Source: Combretum micranthum (Eukaryota > Streptophyta > Magnoliopsida > Myrtales > Combretaceae). Taken from it: DNA of 64,000 nucleotides. Numbering within the stretch: position 1 is the stretch's first letter; every line of letters starts with the position of its first letter. This document shows, piece after piece, positions 34,506 through 47,869 of this stretch. Location: NCBI GenBank assembly GCA_024138025.1, contig JAMXBD010000012.1:1612001-1676000 (forward strand). The letters are read 5' to 3'. Made by a program: the position numbers and the translations under genes. Under the pieces are notes generated by a model. It worked only from the letters and a program-made list of their open reading frames with translations. It was not told where the DNA came from and made no database searches.

Positions 34506-36560
34506 GCTTAAATATTTAATGGGAAAAAAATATAAGTAGGTTCGTGTTTTGAAAATAAAAAATGAAGCTTTAAATTCTAACTTGTAATGCAGCTATCTTG
34601 GTTCTATTCAAATCAATGGTGATCCGATAATCCTGTTGGCAAAAAGTAAATAAATTAATTAGTTGCAAAAAAATAGTTTCATTTAAAAAAATTAATTATA
34701 AAAATAATTAAATTGACTTATTTATAACTCTTCTATTATTGATTAATAAAATGTCACGAGAAAAAAAAATGACTTGAAAAAAATAGAAATTAAATTTACA
34801 TCTACCTTAGAGAACCTATAAAGGTCATATCAAAGGTCTTATAAATAGTAATAGTTTACAATGAAACAGATTATTTATAACATTTTTAAAAAATTTTAAC
34901 AATGGACAAAACTAAAAAACAAAATCAACTTATTTATTTCCCTAATATTATGAATGAAACGCAATATTTTTATTATTAAATAAACTTCATTACATACGTT
35001 TAGATGTTTAAGACAAATATGGGTCCGTACAAAAAATTTATAACATTTTTTTAAACTGTAACAATGAACAAAATCAATCTCACATGCCAGGTTTCTTTTG
35101 AGTGAAAAAAAGAGAAAGGAACAAATTACATCGATTAATTCTACTGACACATTTCATGCATAGAAACAAAACAAAAATAAAACTTATGTACAATTGAATT
35201 GCCTTTTGTTTTCCAATTACTTTCCTTAATTCAATCATCATCATCATAGGTTGTTCAATCTCCACTTAATGAAATCCAACATCAAATTCATTAATAAAAA
35301 TCATTAGTAAGTAACATCAACAATAAAGAAGTCGTAAAGACCTAGACATAGTTGTGAAGGCACTGCTACGGTTGCTATTATCCTCAATCTCCATCATGGT
35401 TAAGGCATGGACACAACCTAGAAAAATAAATTGTGAGGTAAATTAAGAAGAACATAATAATTTTTTCTAGAAGGAAATTGAAGAAAAGAATTGATTTTTA
35501 TAACAAAAAAACTTATTAAAGAGAAAAAACAGTCACATGGCATTATTATGATTAAGAAGAAAGAGAGGAGGGGCAATTACATGCATGAGTAGTTACCCTT
35601 TTGAAGCAACAAAAAGAGGAGAAAGCAAAGATATAAATCAAAATTAAATAAAAAAAAAACAATGATCACCTCACAGTTAGAGCAGCAAAGCAACAACACT
35701 ACAAGAAGAGAATAATGGTCAAAATGTAAGAAATGTGTAAACTTTGACATAGAATAGTTTGGTAAAGGTGATACGGCGGATGAGTCTTTGATGATTCTTT
35801 GATGATTGTGGGTGTTGATTTGGCCATGGTTCCCTATTATGCATTTGGTTTTGTGGTCGCTTAGTTTTGTTTGGTGAATTTCCATGGATGGCCTAATGTT
35901 GGAGTTGGGTATGATTGCGGATGGGAGATGGTGAAAGTGGCGGGGTAGTGTTGGCATTCCTATAGCAAACGTGGTGGTTAAAGAGAATGGTTTTGTCCGT
36001 AAGCTCAATGGAGAGAGAGAAAGATAGAGGGGTTAAAAGTTTGAACTGGATCCTAGTACGATGACAACTAAACAAAGGCATAAACTTAGAGAGAGGAAAA
36101 AACTTTGAGATATAACATGACATGGGATATATAGAGAAGTGGAAATGGTGTAACCGTTTATGAAATGTAGATATAAATGATGAGGATAAAATTTAATAAT
36201 AACTACCATAACTTATGTTTGGAATATTTGACATGAATAATTCAGGATTTTTTTAATAGTAATAGATAGATAGATATGGTATTCGCTTTAAAAAAATAAG
36301 ATGGTTATTTAATTACAAATAAAGATGCAAATAAAGCAATAGCTGTTTTTTCTGTTGCTCTTATTCTCTAAAAATTGTATTTTTATTCATACACTATTTA
36401 TCTTGTAAATGAAATATGTTAATAGAAAATGGAAATCCAGACGAAAAGTATTTTGGAAATTTAAAATTATCTCCACTTATATTATTTAAAATATCAAATC
36501 ATATAATATTTCTTAAAATTTTCTGTTGTCACTGGACACTGGCTACCCAGTTTCTTTGTC
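34506..36560. other. intergenic, no supported gene
   Basis: The - strand has two overlapping frames (36123-35893 and 36008-35577, the latter 143 codons) rich in His, Pro and Phe, without recognised content or homologous motif. They lie in a relatively GC-richer patch (35700-36120) and could be a decayed gene or non-coding transcript. I do not call a gene. Confidence 0.4.
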
Positions 36561-36570
36561 CATGTTTCAG

Positions 36571-36620
36571 AAACCCTAAACCCTAATTTACTTCCTGCCT
36601 CAAAAACCCTAAACCCTAAC
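36571..36620 (+). promoter_or_regulatory. telo-box motifs upstream of the 36641 gene
   Basis: Two tandem AAACCCTAAACCCTAA-type blocks (36571-36586 and 36604-36620) lie 20-70 bases before the start codon. Such telo-boxes are common near transcription starts of housekeeping and translation-related plant genes. No clear TATA box is present. They may lie in the 5' leader rather than in the promoter proper. Confidence 0.5.
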
Positions 36621-36640
36621 CCAAAGGAGAACCGTCATCC

Positions 36641-39600
36641 ATGTCCCTGCTTCATTCCCAATCCTTCAATTTGCTTCTCTGTCTATTTCCATCTCAACAT
36701 TTCCCCACATCCCTCACTCCCAAATGCCCCACTCTGAAAAACCCTCAAAATCCTAGGAACCCGAACTCCATGATCCTCTACTGCACCAATTCTCAAAGAC
36801 CAACTGTTCCGACTACAGAGCAACAGGTCCTCGAAGCCATTGCTTCTTCGAACGAGAAAACCTTGCCTTGCGTTCGGACCTACGAAGACGACATCGCTCG
36901 GCTGAGCCTTGTTGGGGCTGTGGAATTCCAACAGGCGCTCACGGCTGCTGCGTCCGATGGCGGTGAAGCGGCACGCCAGCATGTTGATTCCGGTATCCCC
37001 ACGATGGTTGTGGAGACCGTGTTTCCCGGTTCCGGTGGTGATCAGAGTACCGTCTCGACTCGATTGGTCGGTTCGTTTTTGCTGTCATTTTGTTCGTTCT
37101 AAAAGTTTGTAACTAGGAATAAAGAATTCGAATTTCTCGGGTTTATTGCTGTGAAATTATGGTTAATGTGGTGGATACATATGACCTTTCTTGAACAAAT
37201 CTGTTCCATACGCTCGCACCTTTTGGGCTTGAGTAGGCATTTAGGAAAAGAAAATCACCACTATGCTGTTAACCTGCGAACTGTTGAAATTACATATAGC
37301 TTCAAATGTTTATGGCCTATGGGTGTGTCAATGCGGTAAAAAACCCCAGGAAAAGCGTGAGAAAATTAAATGTTAATGTCATTTCTTATCACATTACGGA
37401 TTAGGATCACGTGAATAGTGTTATTGATATTAGATGATGCTTAAAGGGGAGATAAGTTGTAGAATTAGACGCAACAATCGGGTAATTAGAAGAGAAATGA
37501 GGAGTTGATGATCAATGTTACAGTTATGATTATGGGTTATTCATTAGCTGATACATGTAGCATGCATTACTATATTGATTTATTCGAAGATGATTTCTCA
37601 TTTCGATTTTTGTGCCAGCATTGTTTTTGAGAGATCCATATCTCAAATTTTGGAAGATAAATGAGGATTTGAGGATCAGTGTTAAAGCTATGATTATGGG
37701 TCATTGCATAGCCAATACATGTTGTGCCTATTCCTTTTCTCAATTAAATGATTGGCCTGTTGGATCTTGTTATGGTCTGCTTAGTTGCATGATAATTTCT
37801 CTTATGAAGCGAGTTTCTTGGAAAAGGTTTTCTTTAGAAGCTATACTCGCGGAGTACAATCTACAAGAAATTATTGTTCTGTTCTTGGTGTAAATTAGTA
37901 TTGATTTCATTACATATGACATGGCATGTCTTATTATTTCTCTTTTAATACTGATGTGATCTTGCACGTGGAGTGTTCTTGCATATCTTTCTACTCATTT
38001 TACCATGTTGGTTTTTGTATATCTTACTTTTAATGGCCATACACCTCTTCTATTTATTTCACTTTTCTAACACATTTTGTTTGTCAGTTTGGTTTTACAT
38101 TGAATAGACAAAGCATGCAACAAAAACACGTCACATGAAAACAATATGGAAATATGTTGGGAATGTAAAACAAATTTTCTTAACAGGTGCCCTTAGTATA
38201 TGAATAAAATAATCTGTGTTAGAAATATCCTTTAAATTCTCTTTATTCTCTATTGTCTAGATGGAATAGTGTTTAAGTGTTGGAATCTATTTGAGATCTT
38301 TGCATTCTCCTTTTCAGTTTTTGCCAGCTAAGAAAGTTAAAGAAAAAGCCAGCAGATTGAAAAAATCTTTCTCTGAGGATATGTTAAATAGTACAACATC
38401 AAAGAATATACTTGCCATGACGTTTAGACAAGTAGTCCTGCAACAGCTTTGGAGCTTTCAACTTGTATCATTTGTACCTGGAAGTGAAAGAAATATGGAA
38501 GATCTAGAAAGCCCAAGAGAGGTTAGGCATCCACCTTCTTAAGGTTAGGCTGAGAAGTGTGCTGAACATCATTAGGCTCTGTCATTCTCATTTTGTTCCT
38601 TGTTGGTATGTCCAGTTACCTAGTGTCTGAAGCAATATTTTATTTTCTTTTGCATGTGTGCAGGTCACTGCTGCTTTTACTCTCAGCTCATCAAATGATC
38701 AGGCTATTTCTATGCTTGCTGAAGCTATCTGTAATTTATCACTTCAAAGTACAAAAGACAATTTTTTGCATGGTCTTTCTGGAAACTATGAAAGTCCATT
38801 TAGATGGTCCGGGAAAATTAAAAAATTTCTATCACAAGATTCTTCTGTAGTTGTGCATCAGTTATCTGAAGACGAGGTTTTGCAGAATGCAGAAACAATG
38901 CTGCAAAGTTTTAATTCTTCTAATGGATTCCATAAGAATTTTAAATCATTGCCCAAGAACTTTGATTGGACTCCAAAATTATGGTCTAAATTAGAAAGCA
39001 TTGCTGGTCCTGAGTTTAGTGCATGGGTCAGTGAGTATGTACCCACTTACAAGCTACAAGTTGATGCCAACTATCTCGAGGATTTGAAATTTGAAGGCTG
39101 GAGAAAACTTATGGATAATAGGTGGGAAGTTCTTCTGACCAACTCCCAAATGGTACTGATAGTTTCTCGTTTTCTTTTATTTCCTCGATATCAGCTGTCA
39201 TTGAGATGTATTATTACGATCTTGCACACCCATTTGGCTATTCATGCAAACTGCAAGTGATAGAGAGAAAAATCTAGTCATGTCAGTTACCTGTGAAAAA
39301 AGTAATTGAGGCATGCCATTATCATTTCTTCAATAGAACATACATCATCCATGTCTGTTAGGTTGGTTTTAACTTCTGAGTTTCCATGTCATTATGGTTT
39401 TGGTATAAGTTTGTATTTATATCTACAGTGATAAGTAACTCTTCTTTCACAAAATGCAGGTTGGATTGGCAAATATTTTAGATATGTTCTATGAAGACAT
39501 TTATACACTTCCCTGGAAGGAGCTTCCATGTCATATGGTCGAGAATCCTTCCATCTTGTCAAGCAAGAAGGTATTTAAAAATATAGCAGTTCATTATGTT

Positions 39601-41878
39601 ATTTGTTACTAGTGTCTGCAACAATGAGACTCTGGGTAAAATTGTAATAGACGCAATTTTACATTGGACGTTAGCTATTTGATGTATCTGCATAAAATGA
39701 TTGTCAACGATATCCATGTCCTTTTTTGGGTTAAATATGATACCCATGTCTCATTGCTGCTAGGTACAAGAAATGAGGATGATCTAACATCATCAAGTAT
39801 TTTACAATAGTTTTATCCCACTATCATTTCTGATGCCAACTGTAATGTGGTATAGCGGACACATGGTTATATCTTATTAGAATCTTCACTATTCTTCCCA
39901 CTTCTAAGAATCACATAGTTTTGTACTATGGAGAAACAAAACCTTGCTAAAACATTGGTATTGAAGTGCAATTCTAGCAATTCTGATTTGATGTTCACAT
40001 CCTAACAATCATTGGAGGACTGCCAAGCTAAACGTGCATTACTTAATTAAAGTTGCTGCGTATGATATGCCTAGTTTATATATCTGGAACTTCTTAATCC
40101 TTGTGGTCCCCTCCCTTTGGCAACTTCTTTCCTGCCATTTGTTTAGTTTTATTTGAGGTGGCGGGTGGAAAAGTCTCAAGTGACCAAAGGCTTTGCATGA
40201 TAAGATTTCATTCAACAGGTTTTTGGTGGCCACCCCACCTACTTGTTTGCAATCATATGACTTATTCTGTTGCAGATCTATTAGAAAATAACTTACAGCA
40301 AAGCTAAACACGAAAACTTCTTAATCTTTTTTGTTTGTCTCCCTCCCTTTGCCATTTTCTTTTCTGTCCTCGTCTTCACTTTTTATATGGGGTCTCCAAT
40401 GATTGAAGGCTTTGTACCATGAGATTTCATTCAGTAGATTTTTTGTGATCACCTAATTGTTCGCAGTCACATCTGATTCTCTCTGTTGCAAATCTTTTAG
40501 GATATTTATCTTATATGTTTCTATTTGATACAGTGGAGCTCTTCTTTGTCAAGGATGCTTTCAATTGCCCTTGCTGGTGGAATCTTCCTTGTAGCTATTG
40601 GAGCGTTCAGTAAATTTGCTTTGCCTCATCTGAAAAAGGAAGGAAAACATCACCTGGAGTTCAAATCTGGTACTTCATCTGTTGAAGTTAGTTATGCTCA
40701 CGACAATGTGCTAGATTCTACAAAGGTATACGGTTTTTCCTATAGCAACTTATAAATTACTTGCTAAAAATTTTAATCAGAAAAAAGTTATCGGTGGTAA
40801 ATATTAAGCAAACGTAAGATGGGCATGGGCTTGATGCTTGAATTGCTTTTAAATCTCTCTAGTAAAGCAAATATTTTAAGTTTCCTGGGAAGCTACACTA
40901 TTATTTGACCCATGCCTACCCGATTGATTAAAGGAAAAGCATTAGTTAATCTAGCATCAAGGAATTATCATTAGTATATACTGAATCCTATTGTTTTCTT
41001 GAAAGATGCAAGAACTTTGCAGTTCAGTTGTGAAGAAAATAAAGGATGATTTTGGTTGGGCTGATGATATTGTTATTGAAGCTGATATTGGCTCATGGGT
41101 TGGAGAATTGCCCAGTTACTTAAAGAATTCTAGTGAAGCTAATTCTGATGCAACTTCATCTGCCTCTAGTGAGAAAGAGAGTAAATTATCTCTACAGGAC
41201 ATTGCCAGTTATCAGGTAACTAGTTTGGTCAAATTATTCTTGGTCCTTTTCTCTTCTTTCCCCCTTCTCCTCAAAATCTTTTTCGGGAGCCCGGATGCTG
41301 CTGTTTATATGAATAATTATTTTTTTTCTTTTTATTTAACCAAGAAAATTATTTTTCTTCTTGTTTTGTCAGGAAATGAACAATTGTGCTTTAATGATTG
41401 TAATTTTTACATTGTCATGTAGCATAAATGGTTTTGTCCCCCTACTTCCTCTCTTCCACTTGGTGCATCTCCTTGTAAAGATAAATTTTTATGTTCTTGA
41501 AATATATCATAAGAGATTTGTAGAATATAATTTGGTTTGGTTGCTCTTTGGTTGGCAGGTGGTCTTGTCGACTGATGGGAAGATAGTTGGCTTTCAGCCC
41601 ATGAGCCGAGTGGCAGTCAATCATTGGTCTGCTAATCCCTTAGCAAAGGAACTCTATGGTGTGAAAAATCTCAAACCAGGTAATAATATTTTCCTCTGCA
41701 TCTCTAAGAAGACTTAAGTTTTAATCTATTACTATAGTGATGTCAGCCTTCTTGTTTTTATGCAGGGTTTATTGAGCCAAGCCTTAAGATCCAACGGCCA
41801 AATAAGATAGTTGTACTAGAGTTATTGGTCTCAGTAAATCCAGATGCCAACTTTGCTTTAGTACGCCCATTTCAATGA
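36641..41878 (+). CDS. predicted plastid-targeted single-pass membrane protein, plant-specific family
   Basis: Eight coding exons were assembled from splice sites and frame: 36641-37066, 38318-38521, 38664-39152, 39460-39570, 40534-40725, 41006-41215, 41559-41679 and 41766-41878. All introns are GT..AG; the first six fall between codons and the seventh is in phase 1. The product is 621 residues. Residues 1-50 are rich in Ser, Pro and Leu with almost no acidic residues, fitting a chloroplast transit peptide. A conserved-looking block follows at 58-142 (EQQVLEAIASSNEKTLPCVR, then VVETVFPG). Exon 3 encodes an acidic, mainly helical region with WTPKLWSKLESIAGPEFSAW. One membrane helix lies at about 418-436. 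The C-terminal part (VSTDGKIVGFQPMSRVAVNH, then ANPLAKELYG) looks well conserved. I think it belongs to a plant embryo-defective-type family but cannot confirm the name. The donor of intron 1 (GTCGGT) is weak. Function unknown. Confidence 0.8.
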
Positions 41879-43320
41879 CTATCAAAAAGGTAATCTGTGT
41901 AGGCTTATATCTTGTTAATTATGTTGCACGTCTTAAACTTGCTGTCTATAGATGCATTATAACTTTTGCTTCACATCATTTCAGTTGGTTGAATTGTAAA
42001 CTCTCACTCTTTTTATTGAATTGTAGATAATTTTTTCATTCTTCTTTTACTTTTTTTTTACCATTTGATCCATAATCACGATTAATAGAAAAATTGAATA
42101 GCTTTTTGATGGTATTTTTAGAATGTCTTGCAATTGTTGCATAGGTACTTCTATTTCTGGAAGCAATTGGAGTTGAAATTTTTTATATCATAATGTTGGC
42201 CTTGTCAGATATAGGTCTTCAGCAAGGGCCAATTCTTTTTCAAAAGAGAAAAATTATGCATGTGAACCCAGCAGTTTTCAGGACTTACTGTGGTTCTGTT
42301 CATGTTTTTCCTGCCATAGCTATGATGCGTGGATTGACTACCTGAAATCTCTCGCCTTGATTTTAGTCACATTTGCTTACTGCAAAATGATTGTGAGTGG
42401 TTGTCTTTGTGTTCACCTTTCTTTTTCATCTCACTGAGATCAATACTTCTGTTCTAATTGGTTTTGGGATATGCCATGTTCTGTAGTTTGTTACTTCGGA
42501 AATCATCCATGTTATATCTATCATACCTGATACTTTGTATTTGGTATTGTGGCGGTGACATTTTTTTTTTGGGGTGCAAAATGTGGATAGAGTGCTCTTC
42601 AGCATACTACATGTTAGTCACCTGCCAATATTGTCATAATTTTTTGTGCAAAATGTTGACACTGGTTTGCATTTCCATTGAGCTAAAATGAATTGACATG
42701 CATTTTAGGATCCGGTTAGTTGACGGGGATCCAGTGTCATGAGTTTCGAATAACTAGTGTCACTAAATTATGTTAATCGCCTGCCAATGTTGTAGTTTTT
42801 CTTCTTACACGATTAGGTGGATTTTGTATAGTTATTTATTTATTTTCTAAAGGGGCATGGGTAGCATTTATAATCATCATATGTCTGCAACTCTTCTTTA
42901 ACAGATGTCATTTTGTTGACGTACAGGCCTTGGATAATAGATCACAGTAAAGGACTCTGGTTCCAGAATTCGCAATGAAACATGGCCTTCGATGTATCTA
43001 CTGAATTGAGATGACGATATGATGGTCAGAGAAACAAAAACAATAATTATCTAGCTGGAGGCTCTGATTCATTTTTTATGCATTGCTGTCTCTTCCAAGT
43101 TCTTCAACTTCGAAGAAACAGCTTGCGTTGGTCAATCAGTCTCTCCATGAACATGCTAAGTGGATGTGAAACACCTGCGGCCATCAGCAGCAAGTTTATC
43201 AAGCTCTCGGGGGTTGCCTGTGGAAGTCACTTGAGAAATTCTTTGACCAAAGTAAAGGATTCCATGATTGGTAAATTCAAGTCAGAATTCCTAGAATCCT
43301 GAATTTGTGAAGAAGGAGAC
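41879..43320 (+). other. 3' region of the 41878 gene, probably UTR or downstream exons
   Basis: No second gene is clear. Near the end, 43080-43274 reads like protein with a single TGA at 43167 (see findings). Less AT-rich patches at 42930-43300 suggest transcribed sequence, perhaps a spliced 3' UTR. Confidence 0.3.
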
Positions 43321-43732
43321 ATTATTATAAAATAGGTAATATGATTTATATAAGTAGTATAAGCGGGTGTCTTCCTACTTAACAACAAATTTGTTCTTGT
43401 TCTAAGCGTGAGAAGTTGGTTCAAATGATTGATAGAGCTGCTTGTTTTGGCATTGGGTGCGTTGTTGGATTCTTACAACCAGCTTTTGTATATAAAAACC
43501 CTGTGTCTCTTTATGTGTTTACTTTTTCCTTTTCACTTCTCTCTCTCTTCTTTTATTTATTTTATTTTTTAATTTATAGTAAATGTTTGTAACATGAAAA
43601 ATTTATTTCTTTTAGGTGTTTAATAAGTGCCCTTGAGGTACTTCACATATAAAAGATTCCATCCATATAACATATGTCGAAAGTATATTTTCTACGTGAT
43701 AGTACAGACTGCGCATTGTCATAATACATGCG

Positions 43733-44478
43733 AGAGGATGCAACCAGGTAGGATGCTGCAGGCGGTTTTGTGGTTTGTCACCCATCTGATCTATTAAAAA
43801 CTCACTCTATATCATTTTATGTTTGGATTTGGATATGTAGTGAAAACTCTATGAGATGATTGGATCAGGTTTATATCATATTATAAATTTGATGAATACT
43901 CGATAATTCGGTATTATAATTTAAAAAAAAAAATATTACTAAAAGGGTAAGGAGAAGAAAGAGAATAGGAAGGAGTTATCATCTTTTTTACCTTCGAAGG
44001 ATGTTTTTCTTTTATGGCCTTTAGAAATTTTTATTAAATTTTGTTCAAGTAATGTTTGCTATGGCAATTAATATTATTTGTTGTCTATTATGTTTGTCCT
44101 AGTAGAAGATTTAATTTAACTATGTTTTTAAGATATTATATGGTGACAAAAGTAATATATTTGAGTTTAAATATTGTATAATGAATGTGGTTTTTAACAT
44201 TTTTTATCAATTCCACATGTATTTTTTTATTTTTAAATATATAGGAAATTTGTATCAGAAAGATCGACTTTTTAAAAAAAAAATTATTATTAAAACTTAA
44301 AAATAGGTAGAAAAAGAAAAAAAATAGTTAGAGGATCGATTTTTAGGTTCTAGATCAAGTCCTGTAGGTGGGTTTAGATATAGTATCCTATAGAATCGGA
44401 TTGGTAGACCCTATAGGAGAGTGAGTCAGGTTTCAAGTTTATATGATTCACTTGAAATCCGATCCTGTTACATCCCTA
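43733..44478. mobile_element. possible hAT-like MITE
   Basis: The left end AGAGGATGCAACCAGGTAGG and the right end on the other strand, TAGGGATGTAACAGGATCGG, are inverted matches of the same style as the elements at 19644 and 24081. Inside the right end are GGGTTTAGATATAG and CCTATAG words. No 8-bp target duplication was found. Confidence 0.4.
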
Positions 44479-44479
44479 A

Positions 44480-45134
44480 ATTGCTAGTTGAAAGTAGATA
44501 TTATCTTAATTGACATAAAACAAAATAAAACTAAAGTTTTAAACTTAAATGGGTTGGATGTTAATTTGTTGTAATTTATTTATAATTATATAAAATAAAA
44601 AATCATATATAATTATTAGAACTTTAGATAGGTTTCACCATCTCCTATTGACAATATCCAAAAGTAAAGTAAATTTTAACAACACAAAGTAAAGGTGTGT
44701 GCAGGTTATCCTGCTAGAATTTGAAAAATGCTCTACCTTAAGGTTGTGGTTGGGAATTTAAGACATTAGGGTTGTTTTTGATATTCTTTATTTTTGAAAT
44801 CTGTTTCTATAAGGTTAATAGAGAGATATGTGTGTATTTCTTGGACCACTTATTTTTAGCAACATCTTTCATTGAGGGTGTATTAAATATGATCGTGAGA
44901 CTACTTACTTTTATGGCATACTTTTAATGAAGGATATTACCAAAAATAAGTGATCATTTTTCGAGTTAATGGATATATTATTCCAACATTGGTAAGTATG
45001 TGATATACATGGTATAGATTTAAAGTTATGCTATATTTAACTTATACAAATTCTTAATTAACAATAGTTGAAATAACAAATATAATATTTTTGACTGATG
45101 ATATATCCATGCTTCTGTCTATGCCTTCTGTTGC

Positions 45135-45166
<32 letters not shown>

Positions 45167-46640
45167 ATCCTAAGGCGATCCCGACCCTTTCTTTTTCATA
45201 TTTCTCTATTATTTTTTGAATCTCCATCTTTTCTTTCCTACTCTTTAGATTATGCATCCTCATCAGTCATCTCTTTAATAGAATTAGCTTGTTTTCTTAA
45301 TAATTTATATTTCTCCTAAGACGCTTTGTGATTTGAGAATAATGATATTTTTACTAGTATAATATGTATTTATCTTAATAGAAGGATTATGACAAATAAA
45401 GCACTATATTTTTCGATTGGTTTTCAATGTTGATGAATGTATTATATATATATATACGTGTGTGTGTGTGTGTGACTGTGAAAAAATTGACATATTATTT
45501 AGTTACTTACCTCAAAAAATTGATATTATTAAAACACAATAAACAATTTCACATGTTACATAAGATACCACGTATCCCTTTAGTTCTAAATGATGTTAAA
45601 TATAAGAACTTGAATATATATAGTAAGTACCATATATTCAAAGATAATCTCTTGTTTATCGATGCATTAGAAAAAAATTACACAAATTTTAATTAGACAA
45701 AAAAATTACATAAGTATTATTGCAATATTCTTGCAAATCGATACATTAGGAAAAAAATACACAAACATTGATTAGACAAAAAAAATACATAAATACTATC
45801 GCAGAACTGTAATGTCGCATGAAATATATATGAAATTACGTAAATACTTTTCTATTTCTTTTTTTTTTTTCCTTTTCTAAATGCGATACTGCAATAATAT
45901 TTTGGGAATTTTATTGTATAATTAATATTTCAGATTTTTTTTATCACAATAAACATAAGCATGTTTTACATATTGATTCATATATTCTACCATTTCTATA
46001 TTTACTTCATTCCCTCTCTGAATGCCTCTATGTTTACTTCATTCCCTCTCAGAATGCCTGTATGTATAGGATAAAAACTTTAGCCTTGTCCTATATTATA
46101 GGACAATTTATTAAATTTATGATTAGTAACCAATTTTACAACTTTGTTAGCTTGGTTCTTTTTGGCACATGTTTCACTTGTACTAAGAGGATTTACTGAT
46201 AGTCTTAAATTCTTAATAACTCTGCTATATTTATATTTATTTATTATTTTTAAACCAATCATGTTGACTGGCAAAAAAAAAAACCTATTTCTATAGTATG
46301 ATAATTATTTTATCATGATAAACGTTGTTATTATTCTATCTCTCTTCTCCTTTTTTTTTTTTTCATAACAAATCATCCACATTCTCTTTTCTTTTTATTT
46401 TCCTATACGCAACACGGGTGTGTTTTTTCCTAGTATTTATTATATCAAATCCAATAGCCATGCATGGTGTGTTAGTATTGTTCTTATGATAGATTACATA
46501 GGATAGAAAATCTCGGGTTTGTGTAAAAATATTTCTTTATTTAGTATTTTGATTTTATTTTTAAGATATTTATATAATTTCATATGCTTTTATCATGAGA
46601 TTATTACTTGTTTACTATCTTTCTAAAAAAGGTTACACAT
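44480..46640. other. intergenic with AT microsatellites
   Basis: A (TA)n run lies at 45135-45163 and a TA/TG run at about 45445-45475. Two near-identical phrases (attagacaaaaaaattacataa) recur at 45694 and 45771. No gene was seen. Confidence 0.5.
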
Positions 46641-46860
46641 ATATAATTTATATAAAAAATATTATAAATATATTATCGCTATATCGCATATACGCAAAGT
46701 ACCAGTACTGCGCGTGTATCGCACACCTTACATGCAATATATATATCACAAGTGTAATTTGCGATACAAGCAAAGTACTGGTACTTTACTATATGTATCC
46801 ATATAGGGTGTGTGATGCATACAAAATACCATTACTTTAAGTATATTGCGTATCCTGTCT
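46640..46860. repeat. cluster of short palindromes
   Basis: The words gtaccagtac and gtactggtac, each near-palindromic, lie about 75 bases apart, each preceded by gcaaa. The flanks are gtgtatcgcacacc and gggtgtgtgatgcatac, inverted with respect to each other. It could fold into a hairpin and may be a worn MITE. Confidence 0.3.
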
Positions 46861-47002
46861 AAATTTTTAAAAGTTTTGTACAATAGGTTACTGTATCTCA
46901 CATTCAAGATGAGATGCACATATAAAACTTTGTATCTCTTTTCCAACATGCGTTATAGCAACTTTATTTTAGTAATTTCTTTTATACAATTTGTATTTGT
47001 GT

Positions 47003-47478
47003 AATCCTTGCTCGTACATCTTTACCCTTGGCCATGAACCTCCTTTGAGTTTTTGATTCAACGAACTCTTCTATTTCCGACTGAAGCGAAAAAAAAAAAA
47101 AAGTTGCTAACTCGAAATTCTGAAAGATTTCGTTGCAATCACAACACAATATAGTAAGTAAAGTAATACTAAAAGAATTTCTCACTATATTTCATTTCGT
47201 TCTATTTCGAATAGAATTCGTGATTTGAAGTATACTATACTATTTCATTGAAATATCTTGTATGATATTCTTGTCCTAGACTAGATTCCTAGACACATTT
47301 CCAGTTCCGTTCTCAATAGAATATATTATTTAGAAAAAATATTGGAGGATGAACCCGAATTTCGCCGAAGTTGAATCTACTTTTTTTTATTTCTCTTTCC
47401 TCATTTCTTTATTCTACTGATAATTAGAAATTAGATCTAATTCGATCTTTTATTAAAAAAGAAAAGAGGAAAGGGGAT
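47003..47478 (-). other. nuclear insertion of plastid DNA (psaJ-rpl33 region)
   Basis: On the - strand the sequence runs through a spacer characteristic of the chloroplast genome, including TCGCTTCAGTCGGAAATAG, then AAAGGAGGTTC with its bacterial-type ribosome site. It then enters the start of rpl33 at ATG 47035-47033, with the first residues MAKGKDVRARI. Similarity stops after about eleven codons, near 47003. The upstream limit, near the end of psaJ, is less sure. Plastid rpl33 encodes a protein of the 50S ribosomal subunit; this piece is far too short to work and has no nuclear expression context. It is a NUPT. Confidence 0.8.
47033..47035 (-). pseudogene. rpl33: start codon of truncated rpl33 in the plastid-derived insert
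   Basis: The fragment runs from here down to about 47003. Only about eleven codons of the gene remain, at the lower edge of the plastid insertion; the rest was not transferred or has been lost. Confidence 0.6.
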
Positions 47479-47746
47479 TAGTAACAGATCTTTTAATTCT
47501 ATCTCTAATCTTCTTCACCTCTTCCCATGTCAATACCTTTTTTTTTTTTTTTTTGGACATATTCCCATGTCAATACCTAGAACGAAAAAAAAAAAAAGAG
47601 AATGTCAACGCAGCTGAGAAGAAACGATTAATCTCTATCAGAACCCAAGCTAAAGCCCTAGAGTCCTTACTACCGGTGCCACCGGAAAATATGCTTGCCA
47701 AACAGCGTTAAGTTATAAGCTGAATCACCAAGGCATAATACTTTGC

Positions 47747-47754
47747 CACGTGTC
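47747..47754 (+). promoter_or_regulatory. ABRE/G-box-like motif
   Basis: CACGTGTC lies about 120 bases before the start codon of the 130-codon gene. Motifs with this ACGT core bind bZIP and bHLH factors in plants. A single short match, so suggestive only. Confidence 0.3.
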
Positions 47755-47869
47755 AGCTTCCTAATAAACTTAAAAAAAAAAAGAAAAGCAAAGGATCGGA
47801 ACTTCACTCCACTAAAATTTTTGAAAACCCCAAGCCAAAAGCCCTAATCCTTCACAATTCCGACGAACA

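Noticed and set aside
35577..36123. Overlapping - strand frames of 143 and 76 codons as a gene
   Set aside because: No recognised motif, no clear splice pattern joining them, and low-complexity His/Pro/Phe content. Could be chance in a GC-richer patch.
45098..45696. Two + strand frames of 73 and 89 codons near TA repeats
   Set aside because: Tyr/Ile runs are encoded by the TA microsatellites and the rest has no recognisable content.
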